The notes beneath the pieces were generated by a model. The model was not told the DNA's origin. It saw only the letters and a program-made list of their open reading frames with translations, and searched no databases. DNA of 64,000 nucleotides from assembly GCA_000622025.1 (NCBI GenBank), contig JHWU01000007.1, positions 17,049 to 81,048 on the forward strand, in the 5' to 3' direction. Source of the DNA: Lachnospiraceae bacterium AD3010. Lineage in GTDB: Bacteria; Bacillota; Clostridia; Lachnospirales; Lachnospiraceae. Position numbers and translations under genes: made by a program. This document shows, one piece after another, positions 16,901 to 24,879 of the stretch (the stretch's first letter is position 1; the number at the start of each line of letters is the position of its first letter).

Positions 16901-17456
16901 TCTTCTCATGCTCAAGCTTCCTTATGGCAGCAGCTTTGCGTCTCTTAAACTTTACTATGCCAGCTGCCTCGTCAAAAAGCTCCCTTCTTTCCTCGCTCTT
17001 TCCCGACAGTATCTTGTCGATCTGTCCCTGACCGATTATGGAATAGCCTTCCTGCCCAACACCTGTATCATAAAAAAGCTCCTGCACATCCTTAAGTCTG
17101 CAGGCGTTTCCGTTCATCAGGTATTCACTTTCACCGGATCTGTAGACCCTTCTGGCCACGGTTACTTCATCAAATTCCACACCCAGGGCGTGATCCGAAT
17201 TGTCCATCGTGATCGCAACGTAAGCGTAACCCATAGGCTTCCGGGTCTCCGTGCCGGAAAAGATCACATCCTGCATCGAGGAGCCCCTGAGCTCTCTTGC
17301 GCTCTGTTCTCCAAGAACCCAGCGCACCGCATCCGCCACATTGCTCTTACCTGAACCGTTCGGTCCGACGATGGCCGTGATACCGTCCATAAACTTAAAC
17401 TCTATTTTATTTGCAAAGGACTTAAAGCCCTGTATATCAATACTTTTTAAATACAT
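13908..17456 (-). CDS. smc: chromosome partition protein SMC
   Basis: SMC is the ATPase core of condensin, which compacts and resolves chromosomes with ScpA and ScpB. The 1182-residue protein has the Walker A site GPNGSGKSN near residue 32. Long coiled coils flank a hinge near 500-680 (GIEGVVADLIKVQ, ALGGNLQNIV, GGSISGGAY). The C-terminal head has the signature LSGGEKALSAIALLF and Walker B CLLDEIEAALDEANV. Length and layout are normal. It lies between rnc and ftsY, as in most Firmicutes, and overlaps ftsY. A repeat dyad fills the 75-base gap from rnc. Confidence 0.98.
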   Translation of the reverse strand: MYLKSIDIQGFKSFANKIEFKFMDGITAIVGPNGSGKSNVADAVRWVLGEQSARELRGSSMQDVIFSGTETRKPMGYAYVAITMDNSDHALGVEFDEVTVARRVYRSGESEYLMNGNACRLKDVQELFYDTGVGQEGYSIIGQGQIDKILSGKSEERRELFDEAAGIVKFKRRKAAAIRKLEHEKNNLLRVTDRLDELEKQLDPLRSQSEKAKVYLQKKEDLKELDANVFLLETERNDSELKEIEKKSGIAEADLKEISESYTESQKSYVEIGDELKTVDEDIDRKKAEISNSTLFKGQIEGQINVLKEQIHSLKVSDEHFSSRINELKSETEKNRQEKQRLTVRKATIDEKLSAIDSGLDEFREQIDLYNHENNSKSEELERKKSALIELLNGRNDIRGSIARYDTMLEQAELRKSELSQSLIRIHTGEKEIKGEIEAALKEFDEADSSLKKLEDSLESLESEDQKVRSELEKADSDHHSLEIIYHEKKSKLESLKNMAERYEGYGSAVKRAMEERRHEKGIEGVVADLIKVQKKYETAIETALGGNLQNIVTKDENTAKKLIEVLKTEHAGRATFLPLTSIESRDLSDDALLNEPGALGRADTLVDCEKKYEKVAGSLLGNYLVVDNVDNALKIARKYHYRVRMVTLSGEALNPGGSISGGAYKNNSGLLGRTREIEALEKELKETLAEVDKCLEKIEDLRRKKTDNSIKKNNLSEKKKELELKYNTASLSLKQLKDREKELGEGSGGILKENKAIEEQIGEISSLKEKVNSDLQFSFDKEKEISKEIEELNIAIETILEKAEKLKEKLSEEDKKNVSLRGEQSHVEEELNRLSNALSRSESEIRINEQSIEENKKERDTKTLEIRTLEEQIENYGTDNDSKNQELKALYDKKNELSERQKGIFREIGNISERKSSIEREIDRLMSQKEKCERDEESFTNYMWDEYQMTRSAAMELRNEEMTDLSKLKKATFAVKNAIRELGNVNVNAIEEYKNLFDRYTFEDGQRNDLLKAEEDLRNIIAELDDNMKKLFSKKFEDIAKQYDVVFKKLFGGGKGTLELIDPENILETDIRIIAQPPGKKLQNMMQLSGGEKALSAIALLFAIQALKPSPFCLLDEIEAALDEANVDRFASYLCNLIKHTQFIVITHRRGTMMKSDRLYGITMQEKGVSTQVNVDLEDYD

Positions 17457-17498
17457 TTCAGTTTATCTTGATGGCTTTGACCAGAAGGTTCTTTTTAA

Positions 17499-17550
17499 GA
17501 TTCTTCGCTTCGCTCAGAATGACATAAGGCTTCAGCCCGAAAGATCCTTT
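17499..17550. repeat. ATCCTTCG-family dyad overlapping rnc 3' end
   Basis: GATTCTTCGC-TTC-GCTCAGAATGACAT (17499-17524) is followed by a half unit, GGCTTCAGCCCGAAAGATCC. The second part overlaps the last codons of rnc. The rnc TGA is part of the GGCTGAAGCC stretch, so the repeat supplies the stop codon. Confidence 0.75.
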
Positions 17551-18224
17551 TCTCTCTTCAAATACTCATATGCTGCATGCTGCTCCGCGCTCTTCTTTGA
17601 GCTTCCCTTCCCCTCGGAAACCCTCATACCGTTAATGTAGACCTCCACGGTATAGACCTTTTTATGGTCAGGACCGCTTTCACCCGCCACGATGTATTCC
17701 AGGGTATCCCCCTTCTTCTGGCATCTTTCCTGCAGTATGGACTTTGCATCATAAAAAAGCTGCTTTCTGTCCATATCCTTAAGCACGTACTTTTCGATAT
17801 GTCCGGCAGCAGCTTCGTATCCGCCGTCTATATATATAGCCCCGATCACCGCCTCGAAGACATCGGAAACAATGGAAGCCTTTTTCCTGCTCCCCTGCTC
17901 CTCTTCCCCGCGTCCCACCAAGATATAATCGGACAGGGAGAATTCCCCGGCACACTCTGCCAGAGTAGGTTCGCAGACCAGTGCAGAGCGCATTTTCGTC
18001 ATTTCACCCTCGCTCTTATCGGGATTATGATCATAAAGGTATTCACTCACAACCAGTTCAAGGACAGCATCTCCCAAAAACTCCAGCCTCTCGTAATCGG
18101 GATAAGTGTTTATCTTCAGCTCATTAACATATGAACCGTGTGAGAGAGCCGAGCGCAGGAGCATCCTGTCCTTAAAATGATAATCTATTTTTTTCTCTAT
18201 ATCCTCAGGCCTGAACTCCAGCAT
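17532..18224 (-). CDS. rnc: ribonuclease III
   Basis: RNase III cuts double-stranded RNA in rRNA precursors and regulatory duplexes. The 230-residue protein has the endonuclease signature ERLEFLGDAVLELVVSEYL at about 44-62. The C-terminal double-stranded RNA-binding domain reads KSILQERCQKKGDTLEY, then EGKGSSKKSAEQHAAYEYL. Length and domain order are typical. It sits 6 bases downstream of acpP in the plsX-acpP-rnc-smc-ftsY block. The extreme C-terminus (KDLSG) is encoded by a dispersed repeat, so it probably differs from relatives. Confidence 0.97.
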   Translation of the reverse strand: MLEFRPEDIEKKIDYHFKDRMLLRSALSHGSYVNELKINTYPDYERLEFLGDAVLELVVSEYLYDHNPDKSEGEMTKMRSALVCEPTLAECAGEFSLSDYILVGRGEEEQGSRKKASIVSDVFEAVIGAIYIDGGYEAAAGHIEKYVLKDMDRKQLFYDAKSILQERCQKKGDTLEYIVAGESGPDHKKVYTVEVYINGMRVSEGKGSSKKSAEQHAAYEYLKREKDLSG

Positions 18225-18230
18225 CTTATA

Positions 18231-18461
18231 TTACTCTGAGGTACCGCGGATAGCGTTGACCGCATCCTGTACGGTAACGATCTTTTCCGCATCCTCCGTA
18301 TCTATGGTGATATCGAATTCCTCTTCGATCCCCATTATGATCTGGAATACATCCAGGGAATCTGCTCCGAGATCATCGACAAAGGTGGTTTCCGGAGTTA
18401 TCTCCGACTTGTCAACGCTTAAGACATCCGCAATAATACTCTGAATCTTTTCAAATTCCAT
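18231..18461 (-). CDS. acpP: acyl carrier protein
   Basis: ACP carries growing fatty acyl chains on a 4'-phosphopantetheine arm. The 76-residue acidic product has the attachment serine in [12 protein letters not shown]. The usual helix II reads [13 protein letters not shown] rather than the common VELVM type, a mild variation. The ATG at 18461 (MEFEKIQSI) gives the normal ACP length; a longer opening overlaps plsX. It lies between plsX, which makes acyl-phosphate from acyl-ACP, and rnc. Confidence 0.96.
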   Translation of the reverse strand: MEFEKIQSIIADVLSVDKSEITPETTFVDDLGADSLDVFQIIMGIEEEFDITIDTEDAEKIVTVQDAVNAIRGTSE

Positions 18462-18477
18462 GCCTACTTCATTCCTT

Positions 18478-19482
18478 TCACTTTTCAAGCTGTTCTCTTA
18501 TCCTGTCGGCGATCCTTCCTTCCTTAAAAGACACGCACTGCAGGATAGAATTCATTATTTCCCTGGCCTTTGAATTGCCGTGAGTCTTTACCACAAGTCC
18601 CTTTAACCCCAGAAGAGGAGCTCCCCCGTATTCACTTGCATCATACTTCTTTAACGCCTTCTTTAAGTTAGGTGCAACAAGGGCTGCGCCCAGCTTTCCG
18701 GTAAAGGAGCTAAGCATAGCACCCTTAACCTCCTTCATAAGGGTCTTTGCCACCCCTTCCATCATTTTCAGGCAGACATTCCCCGCAAAGGCCTCACAAA
18801 CTATGACATCTGCGTCCCCGTTTATCACATCCCTGGCTTCAACAGAGCCGGTGAAATTGATCCCGGATGTGTTTTTTAAAAGGGGGAAGGTCTCCTTAAC
18901 CAGAGCATTTCCCTTATCCTCTTCGGCACCTATATTAAGGATGCCAACGGTGGGATTTTTTATCCCAAGAACATGCTCCATATAAACCGAACCCATCTGG
19001 GCAAACTGCACAAGATGATTCGGTCTGGCATCAACATTAGCTCCGCAGTCGACCAGCAGGGATACTCCCTTTGAGGTAGGGATAAGAGGTGCAAGAGGCG
19101 GTCTCTCCACTCCCTTTATCCTGCCGATAAGAAGCTGGCCTCCAACCAGAACGGCACCCGAAGATCCCGCCGAAACAAAGGCATCGCAGGTTCCCTCCTT
19201 AACAAGATTTAAGCCCCTTACAATAGACGAATCCTTTTTCTTGCGGATTGCCATTACGGGAGGCTCTGCGGTTTCTATGATCTCGGTGGAATATACCGGA
19301 ACAATGCGGTCTTTGGGATAGGAATACTTTTGGAGCTCGTTATCTACGGCATCCTTTGTACCTGTCACATACACCGCAATATTGTCATTTAAGTTTACGG
19401 CATCCACTGCCCCCTTTATCACCTCAACAGGGGCATTGTCGCCTCCCATGGCATCAAGCGCTACTTTTGTGATGTCAGACAT
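18478..19482 (-). CDS. plsX: phosphate acyltransferase PlsX
   Basis: PlsX converts acyl-ACP to acyl-phosphate, the first committed step of phospholipid synthesis in most Gram-positive bacteria. The 334-residue product starts [18 protein letters not shown], the family's hallmark N-terminus. It contains [12 protein letters not shown] and [15 protein letters not shown]. The ATG at 19482 follows AGGAGA by a normal spacing. A weak terminator lies between rpmF and this gene; acpP follows after 16 bases. The order rpmF-plsX-acpP is conserved widely. Confidence 0.97.
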   Translation of the reverse strand: MSDITKVALDAMGGDNAPVEVIKGAVDAVNLNDNIAVYVTGTKDAVDNELQKYSYPKDRIVPVYSTEIIETAEPPVMAIRKKKDSSIVRGLNLVKEGTCDAFVSAGSSGAVLVGGQLLIGRIKGVERPPLAPLIPTSKGVSLLVDCGANVDARPNHLVQFAQMGSVYMEHVLGIKNPTVGILNIGAEEDKGNALVKETFPLLKNTSGINFTGSVEARDVINGDADVIVCEAFAGNVCLKMMEGVAKTLMKEVKGAMLSSFTGKLGAALVAPNLKKALKKYDASEYGGAPLLGLKGLVVKTHGNSKAREIMNSILQCVSFKEGRIADRIREQLEK

Positions 19483-19509
19483 ATACTCTCCTATAAACAC
19501 CCATTTAAC

Positions 19510-19534
19510 AAAAGCCTGCCTTTAGCGGGCAGGC
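19510..19534 (-). terminator. attenuator-like terminator between rpmF and plsX
   Basis: Minus strand: GCCTGCC pairs with GGCAGGC around a 7-base loop and is followed by TTTTGTT. The stem is strong and the U-run short. It lies 26 bases past the rpmF stop, so it likely reduces transcription into plsX-acpP. Confidence 0.7.
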
Positions 19535-19560
19535 CTTGTCAAACATTCTGTATTAAAGTA

Positions 19561-19743
19561 TTAATCCTCAACGTTGATGATTTCCTTCTTATTGTATGTC
19601 CCGCACTTCTTGCAAACTCTGTGGGGGAACATAAGCTCGCCGCACTTCGGGCACTTAACGAGATTGTAAGAAGCCATTTTCCAGTTGGCTCTTCTCTGAT
19701 CCCTGTGTCCCTTAGACGATTTATTCTTCGGGCAGATAGACAT
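19561..19743 (-). CDS. rpmF: 50S ribosomal protein L32 (zinc form)
   Basis: L32 is a small large-subunit protein. The 60-residue sequence starts MSICPKNKSSKGHRDQRRAN and carries the zinc ribbon CPKCGELM...CKKCGTY, so this is the zinc-binding paralogue type. A GGAGG site lies upstream. The DUF177/YceD gene that usually precedes rpmF is absent; the gene instead has its own near-perfect promoter and starts a new transcription unit. Confidence 0.97.
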   Translation of the reverse strand: MSICPKNKSSKGHRDQRRANWKMASYNLVKCPKCGELMFPHRVCKKCGTYNKKEIINVED

Positions 19744-19780
19744 CCTAACACCTCCTCTTCGATTCTAGTCACACCCGCTT

Positions 19781-19809
19781 ATTATAAGGAACAATAATAT
19801 CCTTGTCAA
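19781..19809 (-). promoter_or_regulatory. consensus sigma-A promoter of rpmF operon
   Basis: Minus strand: TTGACA (19804-19809), a 17-base spacer, then TATAAT (19781-19786). Both boxes and the spacing are perfect. It drives rpmF-plsX-acpP-rnc-smc-ftsY, subject to the internal terminator. Confidence 0.9.
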
Positions 19810-19848
19810 TAATTATTTTCGGACTGAAAAAGCATAAGAAACTCTGCC

Positions 19849-19885
19849 GTTACTGTTCGCAGCCTGAAAGGCTGTGAACAGTAAC
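19849..19885. repeat. GTTACTG hairpin repeat, copy 1
   Basis: GTTACTGTTC pairs perfectly with GAACAGTAAC. Inside, GCAGCCT and AGGCTGT pair around GAA. There is no U-run on either side. It lies 26 bases past the ptsI stop, in the ptsI-rpmF gap. A diverged copy lies at 54517-54559, also at a gene end. Confidence 0.8.
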
Positions 19886-19910
19886 ACTCTGCCCCGCGCT
19901 TTACGCATCC

Positions 19911-21554
19911 TTAATTCTCGGCTGTGGGAGCCTTGCTCAGATCTATGCTCCTTATCTTCTTACGGAGCGGCAGCACGCTCTTCGGATTTACGGAAAGCTC
20001 GTCCACTCCCATCCTTAAGAAGGTCTCCGTCAGTGTCAGATCCGCCCCCAGTTCTCCACAGATCCCCACCCAGGTATTATGCCTGTGTCCGGCCTCGATG
20101 GTCATCTGGATAAGCTTCAGCACCGCGGGATGATGGGCATCCGCAAAAGGCTCGAGCTTCGCGTTCTGCCTGTCAATGGCGCAGGTATACTGTGTAAGGT
20201 CGTTGGTCCCAAGCGAGAAGAAATCCACCTCTTCCGCGAGCTCGTCCGCGCAAAGCGCCGCAGCCGGGGTTTCTATCATGATACCCACCTGTATCTGACC
20301 CATTTTAACCTTCTCGTTTTCAAGCTCTCTCCGGCACTCAGCCAGCAGCTCCTTACATTCCCTGACCTCCCTTAAGGAAATGATCATAGGGAACATGATC
20401 CCGAGATTACCGAAGGCCGAGGCTCTGAGAAGCGCCCTTAGCTGTCTCTTGAAAAAGTCCTTCCTCGTAAGACAGATCCTTATTGCCCTGTAGCCGAGCG
20501 CCGGGTTTTCCTCTTTATCAAGATCCATGTAATCAATGGTCTTGTCCGCCCCTATGTCGCAGGTCCGTATGATAACAAACTTCGGTGAAAGCGTCTCCAG
20601 AACCCTCTTATAGGCTTCGAACTGCGCCTCCTCCGAAGGATCTTCGGGACTTCCGAGATAGACGAATTCCGAACGGAAAAGCCCTACTCCGCCCGCGTCG
20701 TTCACCTGCACCGCTCCCATGTCGGAAGGACCGCCGATATTCGCGTAGACCTTTATCGTCTTTCCGTCAATGGTGGTATTGTCCTTGCCCTTAAGATCCT
20801 GTAAAAGCGCTTCCTGCTTCAGATCCTCCTCACGCCTCGCGGTCAGTGATGCCACGAGATCCTGTGTGGGCTCTATATAAATGCAGGAATTATAGCCGTC
20901 CAGTATGGCTTCCTTACCATCCCAGTCGTCGCTTATATCCTTACACTGTATGAGCGAAGGCAGGTTCATGCTTCTTGCCAGTATGGCGGTATGGGAACTT
21001 GAGCTCCCTTCTCTCGTTACCAGTCCGAGGAGCAGTGACTTATCAAGCTTTACCGTCTCAGACGGGGCCAGATCCTCTGCCACCAGTATAAAAGGCTCGT
21101 CTCCAAAACCTGCCCCGGTGTCGTTTCCGAGCAGCACATCGAGCATCGAATTCTTAAGGTCAATCACATCCGCGCTTCGCGCCTGGAAATATGGGTCATC
21201 CATATCCCTGAACATCTGCGCGACGTTGTCAAAACCCTGACGCACCGCGTATTCCGCCCTGCGGTTCTGCTCCACCATTATCGCCTTGCACTCGTCTATG
21301 AGGTCGTCGTCATCAAGCATGAGCTCATGCGCCTCGAAGATGCCCGCGCTCTCCTCACCCGCTGTCTGCAGAGCCTTTTCATAGAGCGCGTGCTGCGCCT
21401 GCTGAACCTTTATCCGCGCATCCTCAAAACGCTTTAGCTCCGGTATCGGATCCTCAACCTCCGACTCGTCGATATCGTACACCGGTGCCTTAAAAATGCG
21501 GATCTTACCAATGCCTATGCCGTTAACGATCTTTGTACCCGTAGCAACCTTCAT
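19911..21554 (-). CDS. ptsI: PTS enzyme I
   Basis: Enzyme I takes phosphate from phosphoenolpyruvate and passes it to HPr, starting the sugar phosphotransferase chain in the cytoplasm. The 547-residue protein has the phospho-accepting His188 in EGSSSSHTAILARSMN. Its C-terminal PEP-binding barrel shows GLFRSEFVYL, GTNDLTQYTCAIDRQN and the ICGELGAD motif with the active cysteine. It is slightly shorter than the usual 570 residues. It lies 20 bases downstream of ptsH, as expected. A strong GGGGG site precedes the ATG. Confidence 0.97.
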   Translation of the reverse strand: MKVATGTKIVNGIGIGKIRIFKAPVYDIDESEVEDPIPELKRFEDARIKVQQAQHALYEKALQTAGEESAGIFEAHELMLDDDDLIDECKAIMVEQNRRAEYAVRQGFDNVAQMFRDMDDPYFQARSADVIDLKNSMLDVLLGNDTGAGFGDEPFILVAEDLAPSETVKLDKSLLLGLVTREGSSSSHTAILARSMNLPSLIQCKDISDDWDGKEAILDGYNSCIYIEPTQDLVASLTARREEDLKQEALLQDLKGKDNTTIDGKTIKVYANIGGPSDMGAVQVNDAGGVGLFRSEFVYLGSPEDPSEEAQFEAYKRVLETLSPKFVIIRTCDIGADKTIDYMDLDKEENPALGYRAIRICLTRKDFFKRQLRALLRASAFGNLGIMFPMIISLREVRECKELLAECRRELENEKVKMGQIQVGIMIETPAAALCADELAEEVDFFSLGTNDLTQYTCAIDRQNAKLEPFADAHHPAVLKLIQMTIEAGHRHNTWVGICGELGADLTLTETFLRMGVDELSVNPKSVLPLRKKIRSIDLSKAPTAEN

Positions 21555-21574
21555 ATGTCCATACCCCCGGTTTC

Positions 21575-21832
21575 TTATAGATTCCCCTTAAAAAATGTCT
21601 CCATGGCAGCCGCGCACTCATCCTCGCCGTTGCCCTCAACGGTAACCCTGATCTCATCGCCCTGCTTGATACCAAGCCCCATGAGCTTTGTAAGCGAAGT
21701 AGCCTTGCAGCTCTTCTCACCCTTAAAGATCATGATGGCGCACTCATATTTTTTCGCCTCCTTGACAAGAAGCCCTGCGGGTCTTGCGTGGATACCCACG
21801 GGATCAGTAACCGTATAATTAAATTCCTTCAT
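21575..21832 (-). CDS. ptsH: PTS phosphocarrier protein HPr
   Basis: HPr relays phosphate from enzyme I to the IIA domains. The 85-residue protein has the active His15 in GIHARPAG. Ser46 sits in the stretch ATSLTKLMGLGIKQGDE, at the place phosphorylated by HPr kinase in Gram-positive carbon catabolite control. The flanking residues differ from the common NLKSIMGVMSL form. It is followed by ptsI after 20 bases and preceded by the IIBCA permease gene, so all three may be co-transcribed across a repeat-bearing gap. Confidence 0.96.
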   Translation of the reverse strand: MKEFNYTVTDPVGIHARPAGLLVKEAKKYECAIMIFKGEKSCKATSLTKLMGLGIKQGDEIRVTVEGNGEDECAAAMETFFKGNL

Positions 21833-21871
21833 TTTGTTTCTCCTTCATTAATGCTGTTTTTCACTACTCTG

Positions 21872-21934
21872 GCTTCGCTCAGAATGACACTAACTTAACG
21901 CCATTGGATCGAATCAGAATGACACTATTTTTTC
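21872..21934. repeat. ATCCTTCG-family dyad repeat, extended unit
   Basis: GCTTCGCTCAGAATGACAC continues into a tail, and 21872-21907 matches 136-171 over 36 bases with one mismatch. A second CAGAATGACACTA half copy follows at 21915-21927. It lies 13 bases past the stop of the IIBCA gene, in the gap before ptsH. Confidence 0.75.
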
Positions 21935-21946
21935 GTTACCGGGAAA

Positions 21947-23827
21947 TTACAACTTCAATTCAAAATCTTCGTAATCGTCGCTGTTTGTAAGCAGCATCAC
22001 AACCGTCTCGGGATGGCCTGCCGCGCGTATCTTCTCCCTGTCGAACTTAAGCAGCTTCTGTCCCTTTGTAACCTTATCACCCTCTGCCACTAAAGGCGTG
22101 AAGCCGTCGCCGTTCATTTCAACCGTATCTACGCCCACGTGGATAAGCAGCTCCATATCACCCGCGCCGTCTATCCCTATGGCATGCTTACTGTCCGCGA
22201 CCGAGGATATCTCACCGTCCATCGGGGCATATACGATCCCTTCCTCGGGCTCTATTCCGACACCCTTGCCCATCACTCCTGAATTAAAGGTTTCATCCCT
22301 GATCTCCGTATAAGGGATCACCTTACCCGCAACGGGCTGTACAAGCTCTCCGGCGGATGATCTGAATACTACGTTGTTTATGAAATCACCGGCGGTCTCA
22401 TTTCCGTCCGCGCCGATAACGCCTGACTCTGCGGTCTTACCGTCTTCTCCGTTTTCTCCGTCTTCTTCGGTCTCCTCTTTCCAGAGGATAGTTGAAAGGA
22501 CAAATGCGATACCGCCCGATATAGCTAACAGTATCGTATACTGTACCGGTTTGTCTATCGTCAGATATCCGGGAATACCGGTAACTCCGTATGCTTTGGC
22601 GCCTATGCCTGTAACCGCTCCAAAAAGAGCTCCGGCCGCTCCTCCGATCATACCCGCGATAAAGGGCTTGAAGAAACGCATATTTATACCGAAGATCGCG
22701 GGCTCAGTTATTCCCAGCGCCGCTGAAAGAGATGAGGGAAGAGCCACAACCTTTGTCTTATGATTTCTGGCCTTGATGCCGACCGCAAGGCAGGCTCCGA
22801 ACTGCGCGAAATTGGCAGCGGAAGCTATGGGCATCCAGGTGTTCAGGCCAACCGACGCCAGCATTCCCGCCTCGATGATGTTGTACATATGATGAAGTCC
22901 CATGACAACAGTCCAGGGATAGATGGCGCCCATAATGCAGGCTCCGATCGGATTTTGAACCAGTACCTGCGCCCCTGCCAGCACCCAGGTCTCAAGCTGC
23001 GCGAAGATGGGTCCGATTATCGTAAATGTAAGGAAGGTTGTCGCAAGCACCGTGCAGAGAGGGGTAACAAAAAGATCTATCATCTCCGGCACATGCTTAT
23101 GCAGCCATTTTTCTATGATACACATCAGCCACACGGCTATGACCACCGGAACCACATGTCCCTGATAGCCCACCTGCCGCACGTTGAAGAAAAAGAGATG
23201 CCAGTAATTGATCGAAGCATCCGCCGATCCGACAGCCCAGGCGTTAAGGAGACTCGAATGGATCATTGAAAGACCTATGACCGCCCCGAGGAAGATATTT
23301 CCTCCGAATACCCTAGCCGCGGAAACCGCAACGATAACGGGCAGATAAGCAAACGCCGTGTTGGCTATCATGTCAAGGAAACCGTACCAGTCAGTTCCGG
23401 CAAAACCGGGTATCGCCTTTCCAAGCGCTTCTATAAGACCCATCATAAGTCCGGAGGCCACGATGGCGGGAAGTATCGGAACGAATACGTCTCCAAGAGC
23501 CTTCAGCATCCTCTTCCAGAGAGGCTGCTTTGCCGCTGCCGCCGCCTTGACGTCATCCTTGGTCGCTGCGCTCATGCCCGTTACGGAAAGAAATTCATCA
23601 TAAACCTTATTAACAGTCCCGGTTCCGATGATGAGCTGCAGCTGCCCATTGTTTTCAAACATTCCCTTGACTCCCTCCACATCCTCGAGAGCCTTTTTGT
23701 TGATCTTGTCATTGTCCTTGATGACCAGCCTCAATCGCGTTGCGCAGTGCGCCGCCTGGCCGATATTATCTCTTCCCCCGATATTCTCCACAATCTGCTC
23801 AGCGCATTTGCGATAATCCAGTGCCAT
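21947..23827 (-). CDS. PTS IIBCA permease, sucrose/trehalose type
   Basis: This 626-residue membrane permease imports and phosphorylates a sugar. The IIB domain comes first, with the phospho-cysteine C28 in AAHCATRLRLV. A IIC domain with about ten membrane segments spans roughly 105-450 (ending in a GIAFVLSTILW helix). A C-terminal IIA domain of the glucose family has the active His near residue 563 in ELLIHVGVDTVEMNG. The B-C-A order and IIB sequence resemble sucrose and trehalose permeases of the glucose/sucrose superfamily. The amylosucrase-like GH13 gene in the same regulon favours sucrose, by inference. It has its own promoter with a LacI-type operator and a GAAAGGAG ribosome site. Confidence 0.9.
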   Translation of the reverse strand: MALDYRKCAEQIVENIGGRDNIGQAAHCATRLRLVIKDNDKINKKALEDVEGVKGMFENNGQLQLIIGTGTVNKVYDEFLSVTGMSAATKDDVKAAAAAKQPLWKRMLKALGDVFVPILPAIVASGLMMGLIEALGKAIPGFAGTDWYGFLDMIANTAFAYLPVIVAVSAARVFGGNIFLGAVIGLSMIHSSLLNAWAVGSADASINYWHLFFFNVRQVGYQGHVVPVVIAVWLMCIIEKWLHKHVPEMIDLFVTPLCTVLATTFLTFTIIGPIFAQLETWVLAGAQVLVQNPIGACIMGAIYPWTVVMGLHHMYNIIEAGMLASVGLNTWMPIASAANFAQFGACLAVGIKARNHKTKVVALPSSLSAALGITEPAIFGINMRFFKPFIAGMIGGAAGALFGAVTGIGAKAYGVTGIPGYLTIDKPVQYTILLAISGGIAFVLSTILWKEETEEDGENGEDGKTAESGVIGADGNETAGDFINNVVFRSSAGELVQPVAGKVIPYTEIRDETFNSGVMGKGVGIEPEEGIVYAPMDGEISSVADSKHAIGIDGAGDMELLIHVGVDTVEMNGDGFTPLVAEGDKVTKGQKLLKFDREKIRAAGHPETVVMLLTNSDDYEDFELKL

Positions 23828-23874
23828 AATAAACTCCTTTCAACAATGTAGTGACTGAAAAATCTGTTTGCGTG

Positions 23875-23888
23875 TGAAATCGTTTTCA
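23875..23888. promoter_or_regulatory. LacI-type operator at IIBCA promoter
   Basis: TGAAATCGTTTTCA fits the LacI/CcpA-family palindrome TGNAANCGNTTNCA. It lies just past the -10 box, over the expected transcription start, a repressing position. The same pattern occurs at 27777-27790 before the GH13-lacI-HAD operon. The local LacI regulator is the likely binder; CcpA cannot be excluded from sequence. Confidence 0.75.
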
Positions 23889-23898
23889 CTCTTGTTTC

Positions 23899-23927
23899 AT
23901 TCTATTGTCAATGTACGCCCGTGTCAA
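23899..23927 (-). promoter_or_regulatory. sigma-A promoter of the IIBCA gene
   Basis: Minus strand: TTGACA (23922-23927), a 17-base spacer, then TAGAAT (23899-23904). The operator follows about 10 bases downstream. Confidence 0.8.
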
Positions 23928-23989
23928 TTTGGCATAATACCGATTTTCCGTATTGATTTTTGTTAGAAATCACCATGTGATGATTAAAG

Positions 23990-24049
23990 CGCCAAAAATC
24001 CTTGTCACCACACAAGAAAAGCTTGTGGTGGGGACAAGGTCTTTGGGCG
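23990..24049 (-). terminator. long 60-base hairpin after the HAD phosphatase gene
   Basis: CGCC, then CCTTGTC and CCACACAAG, pair with CTTGTGGTGG, GGACAAGG and GGGCG around an AAAA-type loop. This gives a nearly continuous 27-pair stem starting 6 bases past the HAD stop. There is no good U-run, so it may act as a 3' stabiliser or an RNase III site rather than a classical terminator. The gap also holds the IIBCA promoter. Confidence 0.6.
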
Positions 24050-24055
24050 TTTGTA

Positions 24056-24874
24056 TCACAGTAATCCCAGCTGAGTGAATCCCTTCGCCATCCCGTCTTC
24101 TCCGACTGCCGGACAGACCATATCAGCCGCAGCTTTAAGCGCCTCCGCTCCGTTCTCCATGCAGACTCCGGTTCCCACTGCCTTTATCATCTCAAGGTCG
24201 TTCATGCTGTCCCCGAAGCCTATGGTATCCCTTATATCAACACCCAGCTCCTTCGCTATGAGCCTTACTCCCTTGCCCTTGTCAAACCTTCTGTTGACCA
24301 GCTCTCCGTTAATGCAGCTATGCTCCTTTACCTCCTGCATAACGAAATTAAAATCCTTCCCGAGCGCCGCCTTTGCTTCGTCCAGCATATCCATCCTTGA
24401 GCACATGACAACAACCTTGTAGATCGGGCTGCCGTCATATTCGTTCATGGGCCTTATGCCGAGGTTTGAGGCCAGTGCCTTTCTCCAGCGCTCTATCTCG
24501 CTGTTTCCCCCGCTTTGGGCGCTTAAAAAATCCTCGAGGCTGTCGTCCCCCCAGGAGCCGCCCTCCGACTCTATCGTGCAGAAGACCCCGTTCCTGTGCA
24601 GGGTATCCAGGGCCGTATCCCGCTGCTCATCCGTCATGGGGCAGTCATATAAAAGCCTGTCCCCGAGCTTCACATAGCCTCCGGCGCAGCCGATAAACCC
24701 GTCAAAGCCATATTTTAAGAGAGGCTCCAGCATGGCCGGATTCCTCCCCGTGCACAGGAATACCTTATTCCCCTTTTCCTGCGCGGCCTTTATCGCCTTT
24801 AGCGCGCTCTCCGGCGGAGTATTCTCCCCCGGCTGTGTCAATGTCCCGTCTATATCCAAAAATATCAGCTTCAT
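24056..24874 (-). CDS. Cof-type HAD sugar phosphatase
   Basis: The 272-residue protein belongs to the Cof-type (IIB cap) haloacid dehalogenase hydrolases. These usually remove phosphate from sugar phosphates or FMN in the cytoplasm. The nucleophile and acid are D7 and D9 in IFLDIDGTLT. The C-terminal metal site reads IGFGDSMNDLEMI, with FDKGKGVRLIAKEL before it. It is the last gene of the GH13-lacI-HAD operon, 5 bases past lacI. Next to a PTS gene and an amylosucrase-like enzyme, it could dephosphorylate the imported sugar phosphate; that role is inference. Confidence 0.88.
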   Translation of the reverse strand: MKLIFLDIDGTLTQPGENTPPESALKAIKAAQEKGNKVFLCTGRNPAMLEPLLKYGFDGFIGCAGGYVKLGDRLLYDCPMTDEQRDTALDTLHRNGVFCTIESEGGSWGDDSLEDFLSAQSGGNSEIERWRKALASNLGIRPMNEYDGSPIYKVVVMCSRMDMLDEAKAALGKDFNFVMQEVKEHSCINGELVNRRFDKGKGVRLIAKELGVDIRDTIGFGDSMNDLEMIKAVGTGVCMENGAEALKAAADMVCPAVGEDGMAKGFTQLGLL

Positions 24875-24879
24875 ACTTC

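Noticed and set aside
19539..19772. Alternative minus-strand frame over rpmF
   Set aside because: L32 in another frame is unambiguous; this ORF has no motif.
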